Below, one piece after another: positions 50,091-58,870 of a DNA stretch of 64,000 bases (its first letter is position 1; every line of letters starts with the position of its first letter). This stretch comes from Sinosporangium album (GTDB lineage Bacteria; Actinomycetota; Actinomycetes; Streptosporangiales; Streptosporangiaceae): positions 1 to 64,000 of the forward strand of contig NZ_FNCN01000031.1 in the NCBI RefSeq assembly GCF_900100605.1. Direction: 5' to 3'. The notes below the pieces were generated by a model that ran no database searches, was not told the DNA's origin, and saw only the letters and a list, made by a program, of their open reading frames with translations. The position numbers and the translations under genes are program-made.

Positions 50091-51455
50091 TCACCGCTCG
50101 GACACCACTTGGATCGGCGTCGTCGGATCGTCGTGGTCCTTGCTCACCGTCTCGGACCGCTCGACCGGATCGGCGGGCGCCGTACGCGGCGGATCCCACC
50201 CGTCACGGTCGATGACCTTGATGAACGCGCTCACCATCAGCGGGTCGAACTGGGTGCCGGCCCCCTTGCGCAGCTCGGCCAGCGCCGTCTCGATGGGCTT
50301 GGCCTTGCGGTAGGACCGGTCGGAGGTCATCGAGTCGAACGCGTCGGCCACCGCGATCACCCGGGCGAACTCGGGGATCTCGTCGGCCGCGAGGCCCATC
50401 GGGTATCCCTTGCCGTCGTGGCGCTCGTGATGGTGCATGATGCCCGCGAACGCCTCGTCGAGGAAGTCGATGCCCCGCACGATCTCCAGGCCGCGCATCG
50501 GGTGCAGCTGGATCGCGGCGAACTCCTCCTCGGTGAGCTTGCCCTCCTTCTGCAGCACCTTCGTGGGAACGCCGAGCTTGCCCACGTCGTGCAGCATGCC
50601 GGCGTAGCGGATCGCGCGCAGCCGCTCGGACCTCATCCCGATCTCCTGGGCGATCATGGTGGAGGCGAGCGAGACGCGCGTGCAGTGGCCGCGCGTGTAG
50701 TAGTCCTTGGTCTCGACCGCCTGGCACAGCGCCGCGATCGTCGCGTCGTAGGAGCGCTGCTGGGCGTGGTATTGCCCGAACCCCCACCGCGCCACGAACA
50801 GCGGCAGCAGGACGAGCACCACCGAGATCGTCTCGACGGTGGCCCACAGCCCGGCGATCAGCAGGCCGAACGTGGCATACCCGAGGTAGGACACCAGGAA
50901 CTGGGCCATGCCGCTGATCGGGATCTGGTCGGCCCTGAGGCCGTCCGCGAGCCACAGCATCGTCGCGGTGAGTAGGAAGTTGAGCGGCACGAACACGGCG
51001 GCTGCCCCGGCGAAAGGCAGGATGAGCCCCTCGAACCCGTCGACCCCGGGCACTCCGGACCTTCCGCCGAGCCACACGAACACCTGGCCCGCGCTGTAGG
51101 AGCAGATCGCGAACTGCGCGCCATTGAACAGGCGTTTCACGAGGGCGAGGCCGGGCCGCACGCTGAGCACGGCGGTCATGCCGACGACCGCCGCGCCCTC
51201 GGGGCCGACGAGCACCACCGCCGCGAGCGCGGCGGAGAAGCTCATCGAGACGGCCACCTGGTCGATGTTGAGCAGGGTGGGCAGTGACTCGCAGAGCAGG
51301 AACAGCAGCGCCAGCACCATCAGCGTGTCCCACTGAGCGAAGGCGTCCTGCTGCCCCGGCGCGACGAGATCATGCCCGATCAGGGCGAAAGCCGCACCGA
51401 TAACGATGATCAGATAGACCTTCGCAGGCCATGGGAGTCCACGCAATGCCGCCAC
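50091..51455 (-). CDS. Membrane HD-GYP domain protein
   Basis: This encodes a 454-residue protein with a membrane part of about seven helices (VYLIIVIGAAFALIGHDLV, AGAAAVFVPLNFLLTATMLWLA shortened, VVLVLLPLFVARWGF) followed by an HD-GYP domain: DYYTRGHCTRVSLASTMIAQ, GMLHDVGKLGVPTKVLQKEG and IMHHHERHDGKGYPMGLAAD. All metal ligands of the family (H, HD, HH, D) are present and the GYP triplet is intact, so cyclic-di-GMP hydrolysis is expected, with the membrane region as sensor. GTG 51455 has only a weak ribosome binding site; a 35-residue membrane peptide gene ends 31 bp upstream and may couple translation. Confidence 0.9.
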   Translation of the reverse strand: MAALRGLPWPAKVYLIIVIGAAFALIGHDLVAPGQQDAFAQWDTLMVLALLFLLCESLPTLLNIDQVAVSMSFSAALAAVVLVGPEGAAVVGMTAVLSVRPGLALVKRLFNGAQFAICSYSAGQVFVWLGGRSGVPGVDGFEGLILPFAGAAAVFVPLNFLLTATMLWLADGLRADQIPISGMAQFLVSYLGYATFGLLIAGLWATVETISVVLVLLPLFVARWGFGQYHAQQRSYDATIAALCQAVETKDYYTRGHCTRVSLASTMIAQEIGMRSERLRAIRYAGMLHDVGKLGVPTKVLQKEGKLTEEEFAAIQLHPMRGLEIVRGIDFLDEAFAGIMHHHERHDGKGYPMGLAADEIPEFARVIAVADAFDSMTSDRSYRKAKPIETALAELRKGAGTQFDPLMVSAFIKVIDRDGWDPPRTAPADPVERSETVSKDHDDPTTPIQVVSER

Positions 51456-51486
51456 CTAGGGATGAACCCGGCGAGGAGGAACGCGC

Positions 51487-51594
51487 TCAGGTCCAGGAGA
51501 TGCCCGGCGGAAGAGCACCCGCCGCCGCCACGAGGACCGCCGGAGCGAGCAGCAGCAACCCCACCGCCACCCGGATGATCGTTGCTTTGATCAT
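51487..51594 (-). CDS. 35-residue single-helix membrane peptide
   Basis: A small open frame encodes MIKATIIRVAVGLLLLAPAV, continuing LVAAAGALPPGISWT: one membrane helix with a basic N-terminus. The ATG is preceded by GGAGG at 7-bp spacing, a better ribosome binding site than that of the HD-GYP gene following 31 bp later on the same strand. It could be a leader that couples translation, or a small membrane partner. No family is known to me, so the call rests on signals and position. Confidence 0.55.
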   Translation of the reverse strand: MIKATIIRVAVGLLLLAPAVLVAAAGALPPGISWT

Positions 51595-51708
51595 GAGACG
51601 CCTCCACGTAGATTTTCGAGACTTAAGGCTACAGAACCCCGGCTCACCGGGAAGGCCAAGCCCGAAATCGCAAGCAAAGCGTAACCAAGCAAGCACGTTA
51701 AGAGACGA

Positions 51709-52653
51709 TCACTGCCCCGACCTGCGGCCCCGCGCCCACTCCACCGTGCTCTTCAGCCCGTCGGCCAGATCGGTGCGGGGACGCCAGCCGAGCGCGTCGA
51801 GCGCCGGCGCCGGGTCGACCGCCATCGCGGGCAGGTCGCCGAGGCGCTGCGGGGCGAACCCCGGCCCGTCGGGAGCGCCCGCCGCCGCGGCGACGAGGGT
51901 GTGCAGCTCGCGGTCGGTGGTCTGGAGGCCGGTGCCGAGATTGAACCGCCCACCGCCCCCGGCCTCACCGCAGGCGCGGACGAACCCGTCGACGACGTCG
52001 TCCACGTAGATGTAGTCGCGGGTCTGGCCGCCGTCGCCGTAGACCACGGTGGCCTTGCCGTCGAGCAGGGCGTCGGTGAAGATCGCGACGACCCCGGCCT
52101 CCCCCTCGGGGGACTGCCTCGGGCCGTAGACGTTGGAGAGCACCAGCGTCGTGTAGTCGATGCCGTGCAGCGCCTTAAAGGCCGCCAGGTAGGTCTCCCC
52201 GGCGAGCTTGGAGGCCGCGTACGGCGAGCGCGGGTCGGTCGCCGCGCCGCCGGGCACCGGGATGACGTCCGGCCTGCCGTACACCGCCACGGAGGAGGCG
52301 AACACGACCTTGCGCGTGCCGGCGCGCTGCGCCGCCATGAGGACGGAGACGGTGCCCTCGACGTTGAGCCGCGCGTCGTTGAGCGGGTCGGCGACGCTCC
52401 TGCGCACGCTGATCTGGGCCGCCAGGTGGCAGATCACCTCGGGTTCGAAGCCGGCGGCGAGGTCGGCGACCCGCGGGTCGCGGATGTCCAGCTCGTGCAG
52501 GGCGAAGCGCTCGCTCCGGGCCGCCGCCGCGAGGTTGGCGCGGTCGCCCGAAGACAGGTCGTCCACGACCTGGACCTCGTGGCCCTCGCCCAGCAGACGG
52601 TCGACGAGGTTCGAACCGATGAAGCCCGCTCCCCCGGTGACGAGCACACGCAT
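51709..52653 (-). CDS. NAD-dependent nucleotide-sugar epimerase (GalE-like)
   Basis: This 314-residue extended SDR enzyme starts MRVLVTGGAGFIGSNLVDRL (NAD-binding GGAGFIG). It has VICHLAAQISVRRSVADP, the serine FASSVAVYGRP and the catalytic YAASKLAGE, then VLSNVYGPRQSPEGEAGVVA for the sugar-binding part. The family interconverts UDP-glucose and UDP-galactose or related sugars; the exact substrate is unclear because the UDP-binding loop is not diagnostic by eye. AGGAGGAG precedes the ATG. It is monocistronic, upstream of a low-complexity GC-rich spacer. Confidence 0.9.
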   Translation of the reverse strand: MRVLVTGGAGFIGSNLVDRLLGEGHEVQVVDDLSSGDRANLAAAARSERFALHELDIRDPRVADLAAGFEPEVICHLAAQISVRRSVADPLNDARLNVEGTVSVLMAAQRAGTRKVVFASSVAVYGRPDVIPVPGGAATDPRSPYAASKLAGETYLAAFKALHGIDYTTLVLSNVYGPRQSPEGEAGVVAIFTDALLDGKATVVYGDGGQTRDYIYVDDVVDGFVRACGEAGGGGRFNLGTGLQTTDRELHTLVAAAAGAPDGPGFAPQRLGDLPAMAVDPAPALDALGWRPRTDLADGLKSTVEWARGRRSGQ

Positions 52654-52689
52654 ATGAGGCTCCTCCTGTGACTGGTGCGCCCCCGGCCG

Positions 52690-52803
52690 GGGCCGGTGCA
52701 GATCCTAGCCCGCCGGCCCGCTCCGCGCGCTCGGCCCGCGCGCTCGGCCCGCCCGCTCGGCCCGCTCGGTCGGCCCGTTCAGCCGACCGGCCCGGTCGGC
52801 CCG
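52690..52803. repeat. GC-rich low-complexity spacer
   Basis: Degenerate units GCGCTCGGCCC / CGCTCGGCCCG repeat about eight times between the epimerase promoter and the end of rsrA. No gene is supported; it can form many alternative hairpins. Confidence 0.8.
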
Positions 52804-52805
52804 GC

Positions 52806-53072
52806 TCAGTCGGCGAGCTCGGTGCGCACCTGCTCGATGCGCTCAAGCACCTTGGCCCTCAGGTCGGTCGGGACGGGATCGCAGCCGCAGTGCTTGGCCA
52901 CCAGTTGCTTGACGACCTTTTCCAGGCCGTACTCCTCCAGACAGGGCCCGCATTCGTCCAGATGCCGGCGGATGTCGGCGCAGTCGACCGCGCCGAGCTC
53001 CCCGTCGAGGTAGGTGTAGACCTTCTCCAACACGTCACGACAGTCGGTGTCGTGCGGGTCTCCGCAGCTCAT
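52806..53072 (-). CDS. rsrA: Zinc anti-sigma factor RsrA
   Basis: This 88-residue redox-sensing anti-sigma factor of the ZAS family starts [20 protein letters not shown]. Zinc ligands: Cys11 with the HLDECGPC motif (His and two Cys); a further C-terminal CGC remains as in Streptomyces RsrA. Under disulfide stress the trigger disulfide expels zinc and releases SigR. The start overlaps the sigR stop by 4 bp (ATGA), so the stoichiometric partner is made by coupled translation. Length matches the 105-residue S. coelicolor protein less a shorter tail. Confidence 0.95.
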   Translation of the reverse strand: MSCGDPHDTDCRDVLEKVYTYLDGELGAVDCADIRRHLDECGPCLEEYGLEKVVKQLVAKHCGCDPVPTDLRAKVLERIEQVRTELAD

Positions 53073-53791
53073 TTCGATCCCTCCGCCGGGACCAGGCCGC
53101 GCTCGCGCGCGTAGTCGGAAAGGTGCGTCCTGAGGATTCGCCGCCCGCGGTGGAGCCGCGACATCACCGTGCCGATCGGCGTGCCCATGATGTCGGCGAT
53201 CTCCTTGTAGGGGAAGCCCTCGACGTCCGCGAGGTAGACCGCGATGCGGAACTCCTCGGGAAGGGCCGCCAGCGCGTCCTTGACATCGCTGTCGGGGAGG
53301 TGTTCGAGCGCCTCGATCTCAGCGGACTTGAGGCCGCTCGACATGTGCGACTCGGCGCGTGCGAGCTGCCAGTCCTCGATCTCCTCGGTGCCCGACTGCT
53401 TCGGCTCCCGCTGCTTCTTACGGTAACTATTGATAAAAGTGTTGGTAAGGATGCGGTAAAGCCACGCCTTGAGGTTCGTACCCTCCTGGAACTGGTGGAA
53501 GGACGCGAACGCCTTGGCGAAGGTCTCCTGCAGGAGGTCCTCCGCGTCCGGAGGGTTCCTGGTCATCCGGAGAGCCGCGGAATAGAGCTGTTCGAGATAC
53601 GGCATCACGTCGCGTTCGAACCGCGCGCTCCGCTGCTCCACGGACTCGGTGCCTGTAGCAGCGACCGGACCCACCCCCTTAAGATCACTGGCGCCCGGCT
53701 GGGCCGGCACGCCGTATCTAGCGGAGGATACCTGTTCGATGGGAAAGGCCAGTTCGGCGGGATGGTCGGGAACGTCAAGCAACGCAGCCAT
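53069..53791 (-). CDS. sigR: ECF sigma factor SigR (long isoform)
   Basis: This ECF sigma factor of the SigR/SigH group controls the thiol-oxidative-stress regulon. Region 2: [60 protein letters not shown]. Linker: [16 protein letters not shown]. Region 4: [40 protein letters not shown]. From ATG 53791 it has 240 residues; the canonical N-terminus ([20 protein letters not shown]) begins at an internal GTG at 53674 giving 201 residues. A SigR-type promoter sits right before ATG 53791, so the long form is probably the stress-induced isoform, like SigR' of S. coelicolor. rsrA overlaps by 4 bp. Confidence 0.95.
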   Translation of the reverse strand: MAALLDVPDHPAELAFPIEQVSSARYGVPAQPGASDLKGVGPVAATGTESVEQRSARFERDVMPYLEQLYSAALRMTRNPPDAEDLLQETFAKAFASFHQFQEGTNLKAWLYRILTNTFINSYRKKQREPKQSGTEEIEDWQLARAESHMSSGLKSAEIEALEHLPDSDVKDALAALPEEFRIAVYLADVEGFPYKEIADIMGTPIGTVMSRLHRGRRILRTHLSDYARERGLVPAEGSK

Positions 53792-53800
53792 GCACAGCGC

Positions 53801-53826
53801 AACACGCTCGCTGCCGCCGGTGTTCC
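53801..53826 (-). promoter_or_regulatory. SigR-dependent autoregulatory promoter
   Basis: On the minus strand GGAAC (53826-53822) and GTT (53803-53801) are separated by exactly 18 nt, matching the SigR -35/-10 consensus GGAAT(C)-N18-GTT. Transcription would start a few bases before ATG 53791, giving an almost leaderless mRNA for the long SigR form. Confidence 0.75.
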
Positions 53827-53923
53827 CGCATTATGGGAAGTGACGATGCGCCCGGTGCGGGGAAGATAGATACGTACCGGTTGGTAGGCCACCCTCGGAG
53901 ACGATGACGCTCAGGAGTCGCTT

Positions 53924-54664
53924 GTGCTGCCCATTCCGGCCGAAGAACTGAACGGCTCAGGGTCGCTTGGGCCGTACTGGACGTTCTATCGCGCTGTTGT
54001 CGCCGAGCAGCTCGACCGATGGCTCCCCGACGAGCCGTCGATCGTGCTCGATCTGTCGGGGGGCCAGGGCCGCTGGTCCGCCCAGGCCGCCCGGGCCGGG
54101 CACCGGGTGCTCGAAGTGGTGGACTTCCGCCGGGCCGCCCCGGCCCGCCACCGCCCTCACGACGCCGACAGGGTCCGGCACGTGCGCGCCGACGATCTCC
54201 GCTTCCTCCCCGACGCCAGCGTCGACGCGGTCGTGGCCGAGGAACGCGCCATGTCGGTCGAGCTCATGGCGGAGTCGGCCATGAGCGATGTGGCCAGAGT
54301 GCTGCGGCCCGGCGGGCGGGCCCTGGTGTGCGTCGACTCCCTGGTGCTCGGCATGGCGATCCTGGCCGAGCAGAACTACTGGGCCCATCTGCGCCAGACC
54401 GACGAGGTGCTGCTGATCCCCTGGCCCGACGGCAGCATCACGCGCTGCTACACCAGCGTCCAGCTGCGGGAGCTGCTGACCGGGGCGGGCCTTTCGGTCG
54501 AGTGGGTGCGGCCCCGCACGGTGCTCTCCCCGTCGACCGTGGACCACGTGCTCGCCTCCGACTCGCGGGCGCTCACCTGGCTGGTCACGACCGAGCTCGA
54601 GGCCCGTCCCGACGACGACACCGTCGGCATCCACCTGGTCGCGAGCGCCCGCAAGAGCTACTAG
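53924..54664 (+). CDS. Class I SAM-dependent methyltransferase
   Basis: This 246-residue protein has a Rossmann-like methyltransferase core: IVLDLSGGQGRWSAQAARAG (motif I, with LSGGQG in place of the usual GxGxG), HRVLEVVDFRR (acidic motif II), VRADDLRFLPDASVDAVVAE and MSDVARVLRPGGRALVCVDS (post-III). The substrate is unknown. The GTG at 53924 follows AGGAG. It is divergent from sigR and its stop overlaps the stop of the convergent DksA-like gene by 4 bp, so the two transcripts must overlap. Confidence 0.85.
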   Translation: MLPIPAEELNGSGSLGPYWTFYRAVVAEQLDRWLPDEPSIVLDLSGGQGRWSAQAARAGHRVLEVVDFRRAAPARHRPHDADRVRHVRADDLRFLPDASVDAVVAEERAMSVELMAESAMSDVARVLRPGGRALVCVDSLVLGMAILAEQNYWAHLRQTDEVLLIPWPDGSITRCYTSVQLRELLTGAGLSVEWVRPRTVLSPSTVDHVLASDSRALTWLVTTELEARPDDDTVGIHLVASARKSY

Positions 54665-54993
54665 CGCCGCCGTTCCCGCTTGGACTGGCACTGCACGCAG
54701 CGCGCGGCCTCAGGCCGCGCTTCAAGCCTGCCCTCCGGCACGGGCTTCCCGCAGTCCAGGCATCTCCCGTAGACGCCCTCCTCCAGCCGTTTCAGGGCGG
54801 CCAGTACGGCGACGCGCTGCCGCGACGCCACGTCCAGCATGACCTGGTGCCGTTCGGCGTCGGTCAGGTCCAGGCCCGCGTCGGCGGCCGACCTGTCGCG
54901 CACGGCCGCGGGATCTCCTCGCAGCACGCCAATGGATCGGTCGAGTTCGGCCAGCATGATCTGGAGACGGGCGCGAGCGGTCGCGTCGTCCAC
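54661..54993 (-). CDS. DksA/TraR-type zinc-finger protein
   Basis: This 110-residue protein has an N-terminal helical hairpin (ATARARLQIMLAELDRSIGV, TDAERHQVMLDVASRQRVAV) and a C-terminal C4 zinc finger (GRCLDCGKPVPEGRLEARPE, then RCVQCQSKRERRR). It belongs to the DksA/TraR family that binds RNA polymerase through the secondary channel, though actinobacterial members act less clearly than E. coli DksA. GTG 54993 is chosen for GGAGGTG 6 bp upstream; a longer frame to 55122 lacks such support. Its stop overlaps the methyltransferase stop. Confidence 0.85.
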   Translation of the reverse strand: MDDATARARLQIMLAELDRSIGVLRGDPAAVRDRSAADAGLDLTDAERHQVMLDVASRQRVAVLAALKRLEEGVYGRCLDCGKPVPEGRLEARPEAARCVQCQSKRERRR

Positions 54994-55203
54994 GAATCCG
55001 CACCTCCGGGATCGAGGAAGGGCTGCCGCGACGGGATTCCCCGGATATCCCGCCGAGCGCGGTGGGGGTGGCAGTGAGCGGAGACGCCACGGAAAGTAAG
55101 CGCGCCGCGTTTTCCTACCCAATTCCCACTATTGGAAGGATTTACACGGAGTTTTTCTCGGCACTCCGAACCTCCGGCCTCCATTTCCCGGATATCGCCG
55201 CGC

Positions 55204-55947
55204 TCAGAAAAGCGCGGACTCGTCGCCGTCCACCTCCTTCACCAGTTCAGGCCCGTTCTTGCGCACGTCGTTCACCGCGGTGGACACCGGCCGCGCCGCC
55301 AGCCGGCCCGGTGTGGGCGGCACCAGCAGCCGCCGCGCCGCGCCCGGATCGGTGAGCATGGGGTCGAGCCACTCGGCCCACCGGTCCGTTTCGATGAGCA
55401 TGGGCATGCGGTCGTGGATATGACCGATGTCGTCCTCGGCGTCGGTCGTGATAATGGTGCAGGTGGCGAGCCACCGCAGCGGGTCGTCCGCGGCCCGGGA
55501 CGGGTCCTTCCAGAACTCATACAGCCCGGCCATCGCCATCACTCCCCCGTCGCGCGGGTGAATGTAGTAAGGCTGCTTTTTCTTCGGGTTCTTGTCGCTC
55601 TTGTACCACTCATAGAAACCGTCGGCCGGAATCAGGCATCGGCGCTGCGCGAAAGCCTTGCGATAGGCGGGTTTCTCCGCCACGGTCTCGGCCCGCGCGT
55701 TGATCATTTTCGCCCCGGACGACGGGTCCTTCGCCCATGCCGGGACGAGCCCCCATCGCAGCACCCGGAGCTGGCGCACGGCCCGCTCGCCGCCCTTGGG
55801 CACCCTGCTCAGCACCGCGTAGACGTTCTTGGTGGGAGCCACGTTGTAGTCAGGCGCGAGCTCCTCGTCGGAAGCACCGTCGAGCTCCACCTGGAACTCC
55901 TCCAGCAGCTCGTGCTTGCCACGCGCCGACGCGTATCTTCCGCACAT
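55204..55947 (-). CDS. SOS response-associated peptidase (SRAP, HMCES/YedK)
   Basis: This 247-residue SRAP-domain protein starts [20 protein letters not shown]. Cys2, freed by removal of Met1, cross-links to abasic sites in single-stranded DNA to protect replication forks. Conserved parts: [49 protein letters not shown] (Asn and Glu), [13 protein letters not shown] and the His of IHDRMPMLI. It is divergent from aroA (44 bp between starts), the same neighbourhood as Rv3226c/Rv3227 in M. tuberculosis, as I recall. Confidence 0.95.
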   Translation of the reverse strand: MCGRYASARGKHELLEEFQVELDGASDEELAPDYNVAPTKNVYAVLSRVPKGGERAVRQLRVLRWGLVPAWAKDPSSGAKMINARAETVAEKPAYRKAFAQRRCLIPADGFYEWYKSDKNPKKKQPYYIHPRDGGVMAMAGLYEFWKDPSRAADDPLRWLATCTIITTDAEDDIGHIHDRMPMLIETDRWAEWLDPMLTDPGAARRLLVPPTPGRLAARPVSTAVNDVRKNGPELVKEVDGDESALF

Positions 55948-55991
55948 ACCACCACCCTGCCATGGCCCCGCGCACCGGTAGGCTTTTCGTC

Positions 55992-57269
55992 ATGTCCGAT
56001 CCGCTCTGGTCCGCGCCGCTCGCCGCGGGTCCCGTCCGCGCCACGGTGCCTCTGCCCGGCTCCAAGTCGGTGACCAACCGCGCCCTGCCGCTGGCCGCCC
56101 TCGCCGAGGGCCCCGGCAGCGTACGGCTGGCGCTGCGCAGCCGCGACGCCGACCTCATGGCCTCGGCGCTGAGGTCCCTCGGCGCGCGGCTCACTCCGTC
56201 CAACGAGAGCGCCTCCGGCGTCGACTGGGCGGTCACGCCCGGTCCCGTCGTGGGCGGCGGGCGGATCGACGCCGGCCTCGCGGGCACGGTCATGCGGTTC
56301 GTCCCCCCGGTCGCGGCGCTGGCCGACGGCGAGGTGTTCTTCGACGGCGACCCGGCCGCGCGCAAGCGGCCGATGGGTCCGATCCTCGCCGCGCTGCGCG
56401 CCCTCGGCGCCCGCGTCGAGGGCGACGCGCTGCCGTTCACCGTGCGCGGCCCCGTCCAGGGCGGCGAGGTCACCCTGGACGCCTCCTCCTCCTCGCAGTT
56501 GATCTCCGGCCTGCTGCTCGCCGCCGCCCGCTTCGACAAGGGCGTCACCGTCCGGCACTCCGGGCCTCCGGTGCCCTCGGCCCCGCACATCCGCATGACC
56601 GTGGAGATGCTCCGCGAATTCGGCGTCCGCGTGGACGACTCCGAGCCGGACACCTGGCGTGTCGAGCCAGGCCCGATCGCGGCCAGGGACTACACGGTCG
56701 AGCCCGACCTGTCGAACGCGGCGCCGTTCCTGGCCGCGGCCATGATCACGGGCGGCGCCGTGACGATCCCCGGCTGGCCGACCCGCACCACCCAGCCGGG
56801 CGACCAGCTCAGGGGCCTGCTCACGGAGATGGGCGCGAGCGTCTCGCTGACCGGCGACGGGCTGACCCTCACGGGTTCGGGGCGCATCCGCGGCATCGAC
56901 GCCGACCTGCGCGAGGTCGGCGAGCTGACGCCCACGATCGCCGCGCTGGCCGCACTCGCCGACTCGCCGAGCAGGCTGCGCGGCATCGCCCACCTGCGCG
57001 GGCACGAGACCGACAGGCTCGCGGCCCTGGCGGCCGAGATCAACGGGCTCGGCGGTGACGCGGCGGAGACCGACGACGGCCTCGCCGTACGGCCCCGCCC
57101 CCTGTCGGGCGGCGTGTTCCGCAGCTACGAGGACCACCGCATGGCCACGGCCGGCGCCGTGATCGGCCTGGCCGTGTCCGGCGTGCGGGTGGAGAACATC
57201 GCCACGACGGCGAAGACCCTTCCGGAGTTCGCCCTGATGTGGGCGCGGATGCTGGGGGGCGACCGCTGA
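55992..57269 (+). CDS. aroA: 3-phosphoshikimate 1-carboxyvinyltransferase (EPSP synthase)
   Basis: This 425-residue enzyme of the shikimate pathway joins shikimate-3-phosphate and PEP. Motifs: [20 protein letters not shown] (Lys/Ser of substrate binding), [20 protein letters not shown] (GxAGTxxRF), [33 protein letters not shown] (catalytic Asp) and [29 protein letters not shown] rather than the GNAGTAMRP loop of E. coli marks the actinobacterial class. ATG 55992 fits the family N-terminus ([18 protein letters not shown]). It overlaps rsgA. Confidence 0.96.
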   Translation: MSDPLWSAPLAAGPVRATVPLPGSKSVTNRALPLAALAEGPGSVRLALRSRDADLMASALRSLGARLTPSNESASGVDWAVTPGPVVGGGRIDAGLAGTVMRFVPPVAALADGEVFFDGDPAARKRPMGPILAALRALGARVEGDALPFTVRGPVQGGEVTLDASSSSQLISGLLLAAARFDKGVTVRHSGPPVPSAPHIRMTVEMLREFGVRVDDSEPDTWRVEPGPIAARDYTVEPDLSNAAPFLAAAMITGGAVTIPGWPTRTTQPGDQLRGLLTEMGASVSLTGDGLTLTGSGRIRGIDADLREVGELTPTIAALAALADSPSRLRGIAHLRGHETDRLAALAAEINGLGGDAAETDDGLAVRPRPLSGGVFRSYEDHRMATAGAVIGLAVSGVRVENIATTAKTLPEFALMWARMLGGDR

Positions 57270-58255
57270 GACGGCGCGAATACGACGAGGACGACGTCAG
57301 GGTCCGGCCGGGCAAGGGGTCTCGGCCGCGGACCCGGCGTCGGCCCGCGCACGAGAACGCCGTCGCGGGTTTCGTCGTGGCCGTGGACCGAGGTCGCTAC
57401 ACGTGCCTGTCGCCCTCGACCGGCACTCTGATCACGGCGATGAAGGCCAGGGAGCTCGGCCGCAAGGGCATCGTGGTGGGCGACCGGGTCGCGCTGGTGG
57501 GCGATGTGTCGGGCCGGCCGGACTCGCTGGCCAGGGTGGTTCGGGTCGAGCCCCGCACGTCGATGCTCCGCCGTACGGCCGACGACACCGACGACGTGGA
57601 GCGCCCGGTCGTCGCCAACGCCGACCAGCTCGTGATCGTCACCGCACTCGCCGACCCCGAGCCCAGGCCGCGCATGATCGACCGGGTCCTGGTCGCCGCC
57701 TACGACGCGGAGATCGATCCGCTGCTCTGCCTGACCAAGGCCGACCTGGCCTCCCCCGACGGGCTGGTGGCCCTCTACGCGCCGCTGGGCGTGCCGTACG
57801 TCGTGGTGAGCAAGGGCGGGTCGCTCGACGGGCTGCGTACGGCTCTCGCCGACCGGATCAGCGTCCTCGTGGGCCATTCGGGCGTCGGGAAGTCGACCCT
57901 CGTGAACGCGCTCGTCCCGGATGCCGACCGTGCCGTCTCCCAGGTGAACCCGGTCACCGGTCGCGGCAGGCACACCTCCACGTCGGCCGTCGCGCTGGAG
58001 CTGCCCGGCGGAGGCTGGATCATCGACACGCCCGGCGTGCGGAGTTTCGGCCTCGCTCACGTCTCGATGGAGACGGTGCTGGCGGCCTTCCCCGACCTGG
58101 CCCCGGGCAGCGTGGAGTGCCCCAAGGGGTGCAACCACCTCGGGGAGGAGTGCGCGCTCGACGCCTGGGCCGCCGCGGGCCACGCCGACCCGGCCCGGCT
58201 CGTGTCGCTGCGGCGCCTGCTCGCGAGCCGTGAAGGCGCTCCGGACGAGGACTGA
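57239..58255 (+). CDS. rsgA: Ribosome small subunit-dependent GTPase RsgA
   Basis: This circularly permuted GTPase of 338 residues assists late 30S maturation. It shows the OB fold ([20 protein letters not shown]), the permuted G motifs [13 protein letters not shown] (G4), [20 protein letters not shown] (G1), [15 protein letters not shown] (G2), [16 protein letters not shown] (G3) and the zinc knuckle [17 protein letters not shown] (CxxxC-H-C). Start is uncertain: GTG 57239 lies inside aroA (31-bp overlap), while homologues as I recall begin at the residue encoded by CTG 57266 ([15 protein letters not shown]), whose TGA overlap with the aroA stop suggests a CTG start. Both couple translation to aroA. 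Confidence 0.93.
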   Translation: MGADAGGRPLRRREYDEDDVRVRPGKGSRPRTRRRPAHENAVAGFVVAVDRGRYTCLSPSTGTLITAMKARELGRKGIVVGDRVALVGDVSGRPDSLARVVRVEPRTSMLRRTADDTDDVERPVVANADQLVIVTALADPEPRPRMIDRVLVAAYDAEIDPLLCLTKADLASPDGLVALYAPLGVPYVVVSKGGSLDGLRTALADRISVLVGHSGVGKSTLVNALVPDADRAVSQVNPVTGRGRHTSTSAVALELPGGGWIIDTPGVRSFGLAHVSMETVLAAFPDLAPGSVECPKGCNHLGEECALDAWAAAGHADPARLVSLRRLLASREGAPDED

Positions 58256-58284
58256 TCAGCCCCGGGCCGGTCGGGCGGCGGGGC

Positions 58285-58731
58285 TCAGGTGGCCGGTCGC
58301 AGCACCCACGTGATGACCATCTGGGAGACGACGGCCCCATCGGCCCGGGTGATGTCGACCTCGATGTCGAATTCCGGCCACCCTCCCACCGGCGGCTCGC
58401 CGCCGAGTCGCTCCCGGGTGCCGGGCACCCTGGCCTCGGCCACGACCTCGCCTTTGGCGAGCTTCAGGTAGCGGATGGTCGCGGTCAGGGCGAGGGGGGT
58501 GGCGCCGGACGCCATGGCGTCGCCGTACGCCGACAGAAGGGCCGCTCCCGAGGCCGTCTCGGCCAGGGTGAACAGCGCCCCCGCGTGCGGGCCTCCGACG
58601 TGGTTGTGCAGGTCGGGCCGGTCGGCCAGGCGGGCGACCGCGAGGCCGTCCTCCACGCGGTCGAAGGTTATGCCGAGCGTCCGCGCGAACGGCACGCTGT
58701 CCAGGAGGTACTCCCCAACATCGAATGACAT
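58285..58731 (-). CDS. Hotdog-fold thioesterase (PaaI/DUF4442-like)
   Basis: This 148-residue hotdog protein shows VPFARTLGITFDRVEDGLAV, the active-site segment PDLHNHVGGPHAGALFTLAE (HNHVGGxHAGALFTLxE; acidic residue plus Asn/His) and ATIRYLKLAKGEVVAEARVP. It resembles PaaI-type and DUF4442 acyl-CoA thioesterases. The ATG at 58731 starts MSFDVGEYLLD. It is convergent with rsgA and divergent from hisN, an arrangement I recall from Streptomyces near hisN. Substrate unknown. Confidence 0.87.
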   Translation of the reverse strand: MSFDVGEYLLDSVPFARTLGITFDRVEDGLAVARLADRPDLHNHVGGPHAGALFTLAETASGAALLSAYGDAMASGATPLALTATIRYLKLAKGEVVAEARVPGTRERLGGEPPVGGWPEFDIEVDITRADGAVVSQMVITWVLRPAT

Positions 58732-58870
58732 GCCCGCAATGTTACTAACGGGTAGGGGTCTCGGGTGAGAGGCGCGACCGATCTCGCCGGTGGTCTCGCC
58801 CGTATGGATACGCCCGGGTTCGTACTCCGGACTCCTGTAGTACGGCCGCGACACGGTAGCGTTGCTCCTC

